A stretch of 18,422 nucleotides of DNA from RGIG3009 sp964390295 (GTDB lineage Bacteria > Bacillota > Clostridia > Oscillospirales > Acutalibacteraceae), in contig CAYMHR010000028.1 in NCBI GenBank assembly GCA_964390295.1, positions 1 to 18,422 on the forward strand, read 5' to 3'. Each line of letters starts with the position of its first letter. The stretch's first letter is position 1. Both the position numbers and the translations under genes were made by a program. Shown here piece after piece: positions 1-8,608 of this stretch. Under the pieces are notes generated by a model. It made no database searches and was not told the DNA's origin. It saw nothing but the letters and a program-made list of their open reading frames with translations.

Positions 1-156
1 TTTTAAACACTTTCGATCCGATAAGGCTCCGAGCCCAAACTGGCCGAATTATATATATCTGCCCCCCCCCCCGATTTTACAACCTAATTTTCTCCAATAA
101 TCAGCAGGAGATTTTCTCATCAACAGTTTCATTTTTACGCTCTTCCAAATGTTCAT
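1..156 (-). CDS. Left-handed beta-helix (hexapeptide) acetyltransferase, 5' part only, out of frame at a poly-G tract
   Basis: ATG at 156–154, 7 nt after the flippase stop, with an AGGTGAGG-type ribosome binding site overlapping the flippase end. The first 28 codons read MNIWKSVKMKLLMRKSPADY… and end in KLGCKIG. They run into eleven G residues (72–62). With eleven G the frame gives GGGGRYI and then a TAA stop at 51–49. Shifting by one base after the tract gives ADIYNSASLGSEPYRIESV, which carries the GSEPY signature that follows the KIGxxCxIY segment in polysaccharide O-/N-acetyltransferases of the CapG/WcaF type; the spacing fits exactly with ten G. In that frame a TAA lies at 5–3, at the very window edge. 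So this is either a phase-variable gene in the off state, a decayed gene, or a homopolymer or contig-end error. Its predicted role would be acetylating a sugar of the repeat unit. The family call rests on short motifs only. Confidence 0.65.
62..72. repeat. Homopolymeric C11/G11 tract within a coding region
   Basis: Eleven consecutive C on the plus strand, so G11 on the coding strand, directly after codon 28 of the acetyltransferase. A short TA-rich run (51–58) follows it. Mononucleotide G tracts of this length are classical slipped-strand mispairing sites. Lengths of 10 or 13 would join the upstream frame to the GSEPY frame; 11 and 12 would not. Confidence 0.9.
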
Positions 157-163
157 TCTAACC

Positions 164-1612
164 TCACCTTTTCAATTTTTTCTTAATTGACATCAGTAAT
201 GACTCGCGCTCTGATTTGAACAGGAACAAGACTGCAAAATACTCGATGATACAAATGCCAATGGAAGCAACGGTCCACATAAAGCTTGTGCCAACCAATC
301 GCAGTGCGTAACCGGTCACGGCCATGGAAAGTGTGGCAATTACGGAAGGAGCAATATGAACAGCTGTATCCTTCAGTGTAATCCCGCAAATGATCCACAA
401 GCAGATAATCTCCGGTATAACCAGATCCAACTTGACAAATGCCCGGACATAAACCAATGTCCAAAATCCATATCGAACAGAAAGCACGCAAACAGGAATC
501 AATATCGCCACATCAAGGATTTGTAAAAGCAAGGGAATAACAAATTTCCCCTTGGCACGATAAACGTCACTGCACATACTCACAAAAATGGTGCGCAAAG
601 CCGTTGAAAGCGCCATGATGCCGACGATATCGGCCGCTTCGAGCCACTGATTTCCAAATAATATCCCGGTTGCAAAATCTCTGTATAAATACACGCCGAC
701 CGATAGCGGTAACAAAAATGTACATAATGCTTTTTGAACACCGAGAAATGTTCGATTGAACTCTTTGGGGGAATGCTGCAATTTGGAAAGAGAAGCGTAC
801 AAAACCGGAACCAACGCCGAGGTAACAATGGAAAACAAAGAGATGATGGTGGAGGATGCGTTTTTATACAAGCCCAAATAGTACTCCGACATATAATGGG
901 AAATCAAAAGCGAATCAACCCACGAAGTCATCCAGGTAAAAATGCCATCCAGCAACGTCCATACGCCCACACTCAGCATGTGCTTCAAGTCGGTCCAGCG
1001 AAAATAAAGCAGTGGCTTAAATTTACCAAAAAGCAAAAGCAGCACGGAACGAACCAACAAGCCGGCGATGTTTCCGATAACAAGAGACCAATAGTCAAAG
1101 CCTAAAAGAGCTAAAGGTACTGTGACAAACAGCGGGACAAAGGCGGATATGATTCTGACGAAAAACAGAGCTCTGAAATTTAACTGTTTTTTCAGGCGAC
1201 AATCCTGGATGCCGATAATCCCGTACAACGGAACAGCGACACCGGACACGGCGATTGGAAGGCCAAGACCGTCATTTCCCACCAAAGCGGCGAGAGGATC
1301 ACAAAAGACAGCGATTGCTCCCCCGATCATGCCGGAGAATATAAGGTTTGACCAAAAGGCTACGCTCATGTATTGTGACTCGCGCCGAGGTGAGTCAAAA
1401 TCATGCTGTATCAAAAACTTTTGAAATCCCGACTCCACAAAGACTTCGGCAAACGACAAAATCATAGTTATCGTGGCCAGGACGCCAAAAGCTTCCGGCG
1501 CAAGTATTCTTGCTAAAAGCATATTGATTAACGGAGAAATGATTTTGGCAAGCAACTCCGTAATCGTCGACCACTTAAACGCCGCATTTGTTTTTTTGGT
1601 TATTTCATCCAT
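164..1612 (-). CDS. wzx: Wzx-type lipid-linked oligosaccharide flippase
   Basis: A 482-residue, strongly hydrophobic protein with about 12–14 membrane segments, of the polysaccharide transporter (PST/MOP) superfamily. The N-terminus (residues about 8–60, WSTITELLAKIISPLINMLL, then ARILAPEAFGVLA and FAEVFVESGF) is the typical flippase start. By family it moves undecaprenyl-pyrophosphate-linked repeat units from the inner to the outer face of the membrane. The ATG at 1612 lies inside the end of the upstream polymerase gene (13-nt overlap), so the two are probably translationally coupled. The ribosome binding site is weak, which fits coupling. A basic C-terminus (KKKLKR) ends the protein. The gene directly downstream is the acetyltransferase fragment. 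The family call is firm; substrate specificity cannot be read. Confidence 0.9.
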   Translation of the reverse strand: MDEITKKTNAAFKWSTITELLAKIISPLINMLLARILAPEAFGVLATITMILSFAEVFVESGFQKFLIQHDFDSPRRESQYMSVAFWSNLIFSGMIGGAIAVFCDPLAALVGNDGLGLPIAVSGVAVPLYGIIGIQDCRLKKQLNFRALFFVRIISAFVPLFVTVPLALLGFDYWSLVIGNIAGLLVRSVLLLLFGKFKPLLYFRWTDLKHMLSVGVWTLLDGIFTWMTSWVDSLLISHYMSEYYLGLYKNASSTIISLFSIVTSALVPVLYASLSKLQHSPKEFNRTFLGVQKALCTFLLPLSVGVYLYRDFATGILFGNQWLEAADIVGIMALSTALRTIFVSMCSDVYRAKGKFVIPLLLQILDVAILIPVCVLSVRYGFWTLVYVRAFVKLDLVIPEIICLWIICGITLKDTAVHIAPSVIATLSMAVTGYALRLVGTSFMWTVASIGICIIEYFAVLFLFKSERESLLMSIKKKLKR

Positions 1613-3003
1613 AATTTTCTTTTCCCTTTGTCTTTGTTCAAAGAATCAAGCACATAGATTGCCACGATCGGAAGAATAATATTGTATAAGAAATTATAGC
1701 CGAACCCCGATACGGACCTTCTGGCAACATCCGCAAAGAAATGCAGAGACACCGCGGTGAGTATGATCTTAAGCAAAGAATCGTTTTTCTTTGCGTCAAG
1801 CAAAAGGCCGAAAAATTTCCCAATCAGGAACATAAACGGAATTCCCCACATCCCGAAATTCAAATACGCTTCTCCCCAAATGGAAAACCCTTGCGTTTGG
1901 TAATTGGATGTGCCTATAACCCATTTAGCCAAATTATCGTAAAATAACGGAATCCCCAAAAATCCCGGCAGCATTTTGATCAGAAAATCCAAATAGGCCG
2001 TGCCATACGCAAAGCCTTCCATAGAGACTTTTCTCATTGTTTTTATAATAATCTCTTGACTACTGCCGAGCTCCAGCAACATGTCGATAAAAGGATTGGT
2101 CTCAAACATTTGCGAAAAAGCGGTTCCGATCGCATTGTCCGTTCCGGCTGAAAAAGCAATTCGGAAGAATTTTACAAAGGGGATCAGTAGAATCAAAATC
2201 AGGCACCATATATATAGCTTTTTCTTTTTTTCTTGATAAAAAATGCTTCTTAGCCAAATCAAAACCAAAAGCACGGCCAGCGAAACGCCCCGGTCTCCCG
2301 TCAACATAAAAACCAAAGAGATGCATAACAAAATGGCGGTCTCCAACAATGTTTTTTTACCGGATGCGGCTTTGCCGATATAACAAATTAGGACGCTGGG
2401 AATAAACCAATAATGCAAAACCTGTATCGTACCGGAAAGACTGCTGATCGCGTTTTCCCCGTACCCGCTTGTGAAAAACAGTTTAATCTCAGCGTATAAA
2501 CACATGATTTCCGGCACTACGGAAATTAGGAATAACAGTTGACCGACCAAAATGGCACTGCTTGCATAGGGGGCCGTGTTTTTTTCAAGTTTTTCGACGG
2601 GGTCGCATTCTTTTCTTTTCGAACCGGAAGCAAGCCCTAGCGAGAAAAAATTAAACGCCAGGATGGTAAAGATCGTCCCCTCGATCACGCTATCCAACGA
2701 ATACGCTGTTCCGTACAACTGATCGCTATACAGGTACGTATTGTTTTTAATAAAAATGTATGCTATATTCTGGCCAAAAGAAAAAACCGTAGTAATAATC
2801 CAGAACAGAAATTTGGCGTTCGTCAGCTGCGCGCTCCGCCTTAACACAAACAGGAGAGAACACAGTATAATATCCACAATAGTCAGATAGCAAAGCGTTA
2901 AATAGGACATATCTGTCGTATCGAAAACAATCAAAAACAATGAGAACAGCAATAATACGGCTTGCAATATCCATCGAAACCCACTGATTGATTTTTGATT
3001 CAT
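1600..3003 (-). CDS. wzy: Wzy-like repeat-unit polymerase (polytopic membrane protein)
   Basis: A 467-residue protein with about 10–12 hydrophobic segments and a long extracytoplasmic stretch around residues 290–370, the layout of O-antigen/capsule repeat-unit polymerases. Wzy proteins conserve little sequence, so the call rests on topology, size and position: it sits between the glycosyltransferases and the flippase. It would join flipped repeat units on the outer face of the membrane. The ATG at 3003 has an AGGTGA ribosome binding site 6–7 nt upstream, and an 18-nt gap separates it from the preceding glycosyltransferase. The basic tail (KDKGKRKLWMK) should lie in the cytoplasm. An O-antigen ligase-like protein is the main alternative. 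Confidence 0.75.
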   Translation of the reverse strand: MNQKSISGFRWILQAVLLLFSLFLIVFDTTDMSYLTLCYLTIVDIILCSLLFVLRRSAQLTNAKFLFWIITTVFSFGQNIAYIFIKNNTYLYSDQLYGTAYSLDSVIEGTIFTILAFNFFSLGLASGSKRKECDPVEKLEKNTAPYASSAILVGQLLFLISVVPEIMCLYAEIKLFFTSGYGENAISSLSGTIQVLHYWFIPSVLICYIGKAASGKKTLLETAILLCISLVFMLTGDRGVSLAVLLVLIWLRSIFYQEKKKKLYIWCLILILLIPFVKFFRIAFSAGTDNAIGTAFSQMFETNPFIDMLLELGSSQEIIIKTMRKVSMEGFAYGTAYLDFLIKMLPGFLGIPLFYDNLAKWVIGTSNYQTQGFSIWGEAYLNFGMWGIPFMFLIGKFFGLLLDAKKNDSLLKIILTAVSLHFFADVARRSVSGFGYNFLYNIILPIVAIYVLDSLNKDKGKRKLWMK

Positions 3004-3020
3004 ATATACTCACCTGTCGT

Positions 3021-4085
3021 TCATTTTGTACAGCAATTTATAAAATCCGTCCACATTTGCGTGATTCGTTCCACATTCAATGAAGCTTTCAAGGCTTTTG
3101 CATTCTGGCCTATTTCTTGAGCAAACACTCTGTCATCGGCTATTTTCTTCATAGCCTCCGTCAATTGATACGGATTTCCCTTTTCAACCAAAAGGCCGTT
3201 CACACCGTTATCAATCAAAAATGCTGCTCCTCCACCGTCACAATCGGTAGAAATACACGGAAACCCAACCGACATGGCTTCCGCCAAGGCGTTCGGCATG
3301 CCCTCGTAATCCGAGGACATGACATACATATCCGCATCCGTTTCCAAAGAAAGAGGGTTCGGCTTATTCCCCATGAAGCAAACCTTTTCGGAAATATTTA
3401 GTTTTTTCGCAAGCTCTTGATACGTTTCGATCATATTGCCTGCTCCGTAAATATGTAAGCAATACTCCGGATGCTCACCCAAAAAGGCAGCAAACGCCTC
3501 CAGCATAAGCGGATAATTCTTCTGCTCCGTAATACGGCCAACGGCAATCATCTTTTTGGAAGCGGAATAATCCGTCTTTTCAAAAGAAAATTCCTGTAAA
3601 GGATTCGGAATGATTTCAATCTTCTTTTTGTAAAACCGTTCAAGCTGTTTTTTTATATTTTCCGTTTGAACCACCATTTCATCGGCATACGGATAAAAGA
3701 TTTTGGACAACAGCTTTTCTTTGGAGGTGCACTTGTCAAAATCGTTGCGCTCCGATATGATGATGGGGATTTTGGTAAAAGACATGGAAAGAATGGTCAG
3801 GATATTGGTCATGGTCAAGAACGAAACAATTACATCCGGCTCAAAGGCCTTTACCGTTTTTCGAATCGCCCTAAGCTTCTTCACCTTGTTGATCACACCG
3901 CCGCAGTTACCCGTATAAGCATATTTTTTTACGCTTTCAAGCGGGTATACGCTATTGTCGGTATTGCCGGTAGTCACCAACAGCACCTCGGCACCTTCTC
4001 GCGCAAACGAATTGCACAAAACAGATATGACGCGCTGCGCGCCGCCAAAGCCGTTCATGCTATCGATTAAAAAAGTAATTTTCAT
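3021..4085 (-). CDS. GT4-family glycosyltransferase
   Basis: 354 residues with a GT-B fold pattern. The N-terminal acceptor domain opens with a GGAQRV motif (residues about 14–19). The C-terminal nucleotide-sugar domain has an AVGRITEQKN segment (about 181–190) and the EX7E motif of GT4 retaining enzymes (E261…E269 in EGMPNALAEAM). The style resembles PglA/PglH/PglJ-type HexNAc transferases, but donor and linkage cannot be assigned. It is likely a cytosolic, membrane-associated enzyme adding one of the last sugars of the repeat unit. The ATG at 4085 has an AAGGGG ribosome binding site 8 nt upstream, and 12 nt separate it from the preceding gene. Confidence 0.88.
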   Translation of the reverse strand: MKITFLIDSMNGFGGAQRVISVLCNSFAREGAEVLLVTTGNTDNSVYPLESVKKYAYTGNCGGVINKVKKLRAIRKTVKAFEPDVIVSFLTMTNILTILSMSFTKIPIIISERNDFDKCTSKEKLLSKIFYPYADEMVVQTENIKKQLERFYKKKIEIIPNPLQEFSFEKTDYSASKKMIAVGRITEQKNYPLMLEAFAAFLGEHPEYCLHIYGAGNMIETYQELAKKLNISEKVCFMGNKPNPLSLETDADMYVMSSDYEGMPNALAEAMSVGFPCISTDCDGGGAAFLIDNGVNGLLVEKGNPYQLTEAMKKIADDRVFAQEIGQNAKALKASLNVERITQMWTDFINCCTK

Positions 4086-4097
4086 GGCCGTTTCCCC

Positions 4098-5174
4098 TTA
4101 ATTACCTTCGTAAATATCCAGCAGCTTTTTCCACTGAACCGAGACGTCGTACCTTGAAAGGATATTCGGATCAATGTCCTTTCTGACTTGACCCGTCCGC
4201 ATCATGTTTTCAAGCTCGTTTACCCAAGCGTCAATTTCAAACGGCAAATATTTCAGCAAGCCAAGCTCAAAATCACATTCTCGGCTGACGGTGTCTGCCA
4301 CCAAGGCCGGCAAGCCACAGATTTGCGCTTCCACCAGCACAACGGGAAAGCCCTCATACAAGGACGGCAAAATAAAGACGTCGAAAGAGCGGTAGGCCTG
4401 CGCCGCGTTTTGCGTAAGCCCCATAAATTTCACGTAATCGTCAAGCCCCTTTTCTTTGGCAGCTTGTCGTATTTCGTTTTCCGTTTCGCCCTCGCCGTAC
4501 AGCCGAATTTCCGCCTTCATATTCTTCTGTTTAAGCGCCTCGGCCAAGGAAAGAATAAACGTATGGTTTTTTTGGGGGTGAAATCTACCTAAATGCCCGA
4601 TGATCAGCTTGTCCCTTGCGTTCTCCCGGCTTCGGGCCTCCGGTTCATCACAAGACTGCACAAATTTTTGAACATCGATGGCATTATTCACCACGATGTA
4701 CGGCTTTTTGCCAAAAAAAGCCTGCCCCGCTTTGTCTCCGCAAGCGACGCGTGTAGCCCTTCCCCAAGCAAAAACCGCACGATTCACCAACAATTGCACT
4801 TTTTCGAATCGCGTACTGTGGGAATGAACGACAATTCTTTTAACGCCGGCTCTGCGCGCGGCAATGACCGACAAAAATTCCTGGTAGTTGTTATGCGCGT
4901 GCACGGCATCATACGGCCCGTTTTCTTTGATCGCTTGCGTCAACAGACGAATATACTTCGCTATTCCGATTTTTCCGACCGGGGGGAGCACAATGATTTT
5001 TGCCCCCATGCTCTCAGCCTCTTTGCGATAATCGTTTTCAAATTCCGCATGAATGACAAAATCCATTTGACATTTCGTTTTATCAAAGGCGCGATAATAG
5101 TTCATAATCATTGTTTCCGCGCCTCCGCGATGGAGGGAACCAAGAACTTGTAACACCCGCATTTGCTTTCTCAC
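4098..5174 (-). CDS. GT4-family glycosyltransferase, EpsF-like
   Basis: 358 residues from a GTG at 5174, or 354 from the in-frame ATG at 5162. The GTG overlaps the upstream stop (GTGA), whereas the ATG has a GGTGAG about 7 nt upstream, so the ATG is slightly preferred. The N-terminus has the VLGSLHRGGAETMIMNYYR segment typical of EpsF/CapM-like GT4 enzymes. The C-terminal domain has GHLGRFHPQKNH (about 193–204) and EX7E (E274…E282, EGFPVVLVEA, numbered from the GTG). It should transfer a sugar from a nucleotide donor with retention of configuration. It is coupled to the upstream glycosyltransferase by overlap. Donor unknown. Confidence 0.88.
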   Translation of the reverse strand: MRKQMRVLQVLGSLHRGGAETMIMNYYRAFDKTKCQMDFVIHAEFENDYRKEAESMGAKIIVLPPVGKIGIAKYIRLLTQAIKENGPYDAVHAHNNYQEFLSVIAARRAGVKRIVVHSHSTRFEKVQLLVNRAVFAWGRATRVACGDKAGQAFFGKKPYIVVNNAIDVQKFVQSCDEPEARSRENARDKLIIGHLGRFHPQKNHTFILSLAEALKQKNMKAEIRLYGEGETENEIRQAAKEKGLDDYVKFMGLTQNAAQAYRSFDVFILPSLYEGFPVVLVEAQICGLPALVADTVSRECDFELGLLKYLPFEIDAWVNELENMMRTGQVRKDIDPNILSRYDVSVQWKKLLDIYEGN

Positions 5175-6358
5175 CCGTTTTCGGCCAAATTTTTCAGCTT
5201 TCGATAAAAATCGTCTCTTCGTTTTTGCAAAATGTCATTCTTATATTCCAAAGACTTTTCATAATTTTCTTTGCTGATCCGAGAAAGCTCGTCCGGCGAA
5301 TTGTATAACCGCACGATCGCATTTGCAAATGAAAGGCTGTCCTGTGGATCAAACAAATACTCTTTTTCAATGACCTCGGGGATTCCGCCGACGTTGGTGG
5401 AAAGCACCGGAAGACCTACTGCCATGGCTTCCAAAATGCCGCGCGGCAAGCCCTCGGCTTGCGTCGGGAACACATAAACGTCTGCCTTTTTCAGATAATC
5501 ACGCACCTGATCCGGCGAAGAAAACAGCCCCGTAAACTCAACATACTCCCCAACACCGTTTTCCTTAGCGTAAGCTTCAAAAACTTCACGCATACTTCCG
5601 TCACCGATGATATAAGCGTTGACGTTGCAGCTCCTTTCCCGCGCAAGCTTTAACGCCTTGATGAGTGTTTTCTCGCCCTTTCGTTCGGAATTCATGGAAA
5701 CGTCGGAAAGAACAAGCGTCAATTTGTCAATGTCCGAATATTCTCTCGGCTGAGTAAACGCATCCTCACCGAGAGTTATGGTGGAATAATAGCTTTCGAA
5801 ATGCGTTTGATCCTCGCCATAACGCCGCGCATACGACGGATAATGCCGTTGTATGGAATACTCCGTCACATACGACACGCCGTTGGCTTTTTTGCAAAAA
5901 GCTTTTAGCTGACGTGAAATGACCGTACTTATGATTTTCGATATGCCCCTGTTATTTTTCACATCATCATAGGGATCGTAAACGATTTCTCCTGCAACGG
6001 GGACTTTGCCCTTCACAAAACGATAGGCCATCTGCGCTGTTTGGCTGGGCATTCTGAAAATCGCGACATCGCAGTCTCCGAGCACGTGCTTCAGCCTGCT
6101 TTGAATGGCAAAATACTGTTTCGCCAGTTGCTTGGGACCGCGAAAAAAGGGGATCGGAAACACTTCCACGCCGTCTCCGTCAACGGCGCAGTAATTTGCT
6201 TCCACCTTTTCCACTGCTTTAACGCGCGCAACGATTCTTACCGAATCAAACACATTCAAATACCGCTTCCAAAACGAATAAAAATAGATTTTATCACACC
6301 AGTGTTTTCCATCCGGAGTTTGAAATATATGCGCATCTGTAGCAACAAGAGCTTTCAT
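5171..6358 (-). CDS. GT4-family glycosyltransferase
   Basis: 395 residues. The N-terminal half is divergent (MKALVATDAHIFQTPDGKHW) and unlike the GGAE-type glycosyltransferases downstream. The C-terminal half is clearly GT4: SERKGEK at about 224–230, IGDGSMREVFE at about 251–261, and EX7E (E302…E310, EGLPRGILEA), followed by AVGLPVLSTNVGGIPEVI. The ATG at 6358 overlaps the preceding stop as ATGA and has an AGGAGA ribosome binding site. It probably adds the third or fourth sugar of the repeat unit. The divergent acceptor domain suggests an unusual acceptor, but this is inference. Confidence 0.87.
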   Translation of the reverse strand: MKALVATDAHIFQTPDGKHWCDKIYFYSFWKRYLNVFDSVRIVARVKAVEKVEANYCAVDGDGVEVFPIPFFRGPKQLAKQYFAIQSRLKHVLGDCDVAIFRMPSQTAQMAYRFVKGKVPVAGEIVYDPYDDVKNNRGISKIISTVISRQLKAFCKKANGVSYVTEYSIQRHYPSYARRYGEDQTHFESYYSTITLGEDAFTQPREYSDIDKLTLVLSDVSMNSERKGEKTLIKALKLARERSCNVNAYIIGDGSMREVFEAYAKENGVGEYVEFTGLFSSPDQVRDYLKKADVYVFPTQAEGLPRGILEAMAVGLPVLSTNVGGIPEVIEKEYLFDPQDSLSFANAIVRLYNSPDELSRISKENYEKSLEYKNDILQKRRDDFYRKLKNLAENG

Positions 6359-7575
6359 CTTTCTCTCCTATTCGGCTTTAACAATCGTTTGATAGTTTTT
6401 TCAACTGTGTAATTATCTTCAAGATAACGAAATGCATTTTCCCCTTTTTCGGCAATATCCGCAACAATCGCCGTTCGAACGGTTTGGGCAAGCTGTGTAG
6501 GACTGTTGCTCGGACACCACCACCCAAACTCACCGTCCGTAATTACCTGACCGATATCCGTGTTCGGATCGGTACAAGCCAGCACAGCAAGTCCGGCCTG
6601 CATATAGGAAAGCAGTCTCGACGGGAAATTCGGGATGGTAAAACGGTGATCTAGGAAAATCAAACCCACATCACAGCAGGCTATCATTTTGTCATATTCA
6701 GCTTTTGGAATAAACCCAAACAGCTTCACATGCCCCGGCTTTTCCGCCGCCACATATTCCTCAAGAAAATGCCTGTCCGTTCCACTGCCGGCAATAACAA
6801 AATAAGCATCCTCGATATCGGCACAAGCCTTTAAGCCTTCAATAATAAACGGTACATCCTGCGGTCTGCCCAAGTTTCCGCCGTACACAAAAATCTTTTT
6901 GTCAAGCGGAAGACCGTATTTTTTTCGTATTTCCTTCTTTTCGCTCTCCGAAACACGAGCATCTATAATTTCGACGCAGTTCGGACAGATTTCAATTTTA
7001 TCTCGTGGTATTTCCGGATTGTGCTTTAGGATATAATCCACATTTGCTTGCGACATACACCCGATTTTGTCCGAAAGCGCATACAGTACTTTCTCCTTAT
7101 GCCTGAAATACTGATAGATAAGACCTTTTATGCCGGATTGGGAAAGCATCCCTAAGTCCAACGAGTTCTGTGGGAAAATATCCTTGAGCATTAAGTAGCT
7201 CTTTGCTCCGTCGCGCTTTTTTATGTATTGAACCGCTCCCGCCAACGTAATAGGCGGTGTAGAATATAGCACCAGATCGAATTTTACATCAGACAAGTAT
7301 TTTTTGATCGCTGATATATACTGTGTTTCAAGCAAAACAGTAGCAATACCTTTTTCAATGATATTTGCCTTTTGAATATTTCCTGTTTTAACTCGTAAGA
7401 TATGCGCATTATCGTTTTTTATCAAATGCGTCTTTTCTTGATTTCTGCGTTCGGTAGGAGAAACAACAAAAACTCTATGTCCTTTTTTTGCAAACTCTCT
7501 TAATAAATCTTGATAAATTCCGCTTTCATCAATGTTAGAAACGTTACTTAGTGTAAGAAATAGAATATTTCGCAT
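6355..7575 (-). CDS. WbuB-like GT4 glycosyltransferase
   Basis: 406 residues. The opening LTLSNVSNIDESGIYQDLLR, the VFVVSPTERR segment and the C-terminal PNFPSRLLSYMQAGL pattern are typical of the WbuB-like GT4 subgroup, some of whose members transfer an N-acetyl-fucosamine-type sugar. The subgroup lacks a canonical EX7E, and none is seen here. A nucleotide-binding-type FVYGGNLGRPQDV lies at about 230–242. It is the first glycosyltransferase after the phosphoglycosyltransferase in the operon, so it may add the second sugar onto the lipid-linked aminosugar; this is inference from order. ATG at 7575 with GGGAGGTGGGG upstream. A 64-nt gap with no convincing promoter separates it from the ATP-grasp gene. 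Confidence 0.85.
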   Translation of the reverse strand: MRNILFLTLSNVSNIDESGIYQDLLREFAKKGHRVFVVSPTERRNQEKTHLIKNDNAHILRVKTGNIQKANIIEKGIATVLLETQYISAIKKYLSDVKFDLVLYSTPPITLAGAVQYIKKRDGAKSYLMLKDIFPQNSLDLGMLSQSGIKGLIYQYFRHKEKVLYALSDKIGCMSQANVDYILKHNPEIPRDKIEICPNCVEIIDARVSESEKKEIRKKYGLPLDKKIFVYGGNLGRPQDVPFIIEGLKACADIEDAYFVIAGSGTDRHFLEEYVAAEKPGHVKLFGFIPKAEYDKMIACCDVGLIFLDHRFTIPNFPSRLLSYMQAGLAVLACTDPNTDIGQVITDGEFGWWCPSNSPTQLAQTVRTAIVADIAEKGENAFRYLEDNYTVEKTIKRLLKPNRRER

Positions 7576-7639
7576 AGGTTCCCCACCTCCCGCTTTATTT
7601 CATAAGATATGAATACAATTTACAAATTCCGGCCGCTTG

Positions 7640-8608
7640 TCAGCTGTTTTTTCTCACCATTACCTCGTTATATTTCATCATATAGATGCCATCGTCATAT
7701 GCTCCGATATTTTTCTCATTTGTCTTACCATCAAGATTATTCAAAATCAAAGTCATGTGATCGCACCCACATTCATACGCATGAGGATAACCGCCTCCAA
7801 AACGTGGGTTCACCTCAGAAATGTAATACTTTCCGTTGACATCAAAAATATCAATATCAATTTGTCCCGACCAACCGCTTTCATTTGCGAATTTTTCAAT
7901 TAGTGCAAATAGCTTTTCATCCTTGAAAGAGACAGCTTTATCAGTTTCGCCAGCACGCATTACAATTTTCTTCTTGGTAAAGATCGACACAGTTTCTCCA
8001 CTGAGCATATCAATATATACGTCGGCACCGATTTCCTGTCCGTCAAGAAATTCTTGAATCATCAAGTTATCATCATGTGCAAAAAGCAACTCAACGGTTT
8101 CTTTGTCGTAAACCTTGGAAATGGCAATGCTTGCACTTCCTCGAACAGGCTTTACAAATACGGGGTATGTAATAATTCCAGCCTCCACATCCGCATAGAA
8201 TTTTTCTTTATTTATATAACTCTTTGCACAGTTATATCCATGAGTGATAAGCCACTCATACATTTCCATTTTGTCAAGCGCCCGTTCACAGAGCTCGTAT
8301 GAAGAACCAATAACTTTTACTCCGAATTCTGCAAATTTATCTTTATACTTTGCAAGCAACGAAAGTTCGGGGTCTATCAATGTCAATATTCCATCGATCT
8401 GTTCTTTTTTACAAATATCAAAAATCACGTCGATATAGCCGTCATCCGTCATTCGCGGAACTTTGTAAAACTTATCAGCTTCATATATAGCCGGTGCCAG
8501 TTCACTCATATCGGTGGCGATTACATTGCCCGTAGCACCAACCGTTCTTTTGAAATACTGTACTATCTTATTTCTTGTACCACAGCTTAAAATCAATATG
8601 TTTTTCAT
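7640..8608 (-). CDS. ATP-grasp ligase (CarB-like), surface polysaccharide cluster type
   Basis: 322 residues with a pre-ATP-grasp Rossmann-like N-domain (about 1–110, MKNILILSCGTRNKIVQYF) and an ATP-grasp domain. Visible motifs are PVFVKPVRGSAS (K153, nucleotide-binding loop), MIQEFLDGQEIGADVY (E186) and the metal-binding strand ISEVNPRFGGGYP (E265, N267, R269). Family enzymes make an acyl-phosphate from a carboxylate with ATP and join it to an amine or other nucleophile. The ATG at 8608 overlaps the PGT stop (ATGA); a GGAGA lies 13 nt upstream, so coupling is likely. It occupies the place where the sugar N-acetyltransferase (PglD/EpsM) sits in bacillosamine operons, so it may attach an amino acid or other carboxylate to the 4-amino group. 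Family firm, substrate inferred. Confidence 0.85.
   Translation of the reverse strand: MKNILILSCGTRNKIVQYFKRTVGATGNVIATDMSELAPAIYEADKFYKVPRMTDDGYIDVIFDICKKEQIDGILTLIDPELSLLAKYKDKFAEFGVKVIGSSYELCERALDKMEMYEWLITHGYNCAKSYINKEKFYADVEAGIITYPVFVKPVRGSASIAISKVYDKETVELLFAHDDNLMIQEFLDGQEIGADVYIDMLSGETVSIFTKKKIVMRAGETDKAVSFKDEKLFALIEKFANESGWSGQIDIDIFDVNGKYYISEVNPRFGGGYPHAYECGCDHMTLILNNLDGKTNEKNIGAYDDGIYMMKYNEVMVRKNS

Noticed and set aside
7576..7639. Internal promoter between the ATP-grasp gene and the WbuB-like glycosyltransferase
   Set aside because: The only TTGTAA/TATGAA pair has a 15-bp spacer and weak boxes; not convincing.
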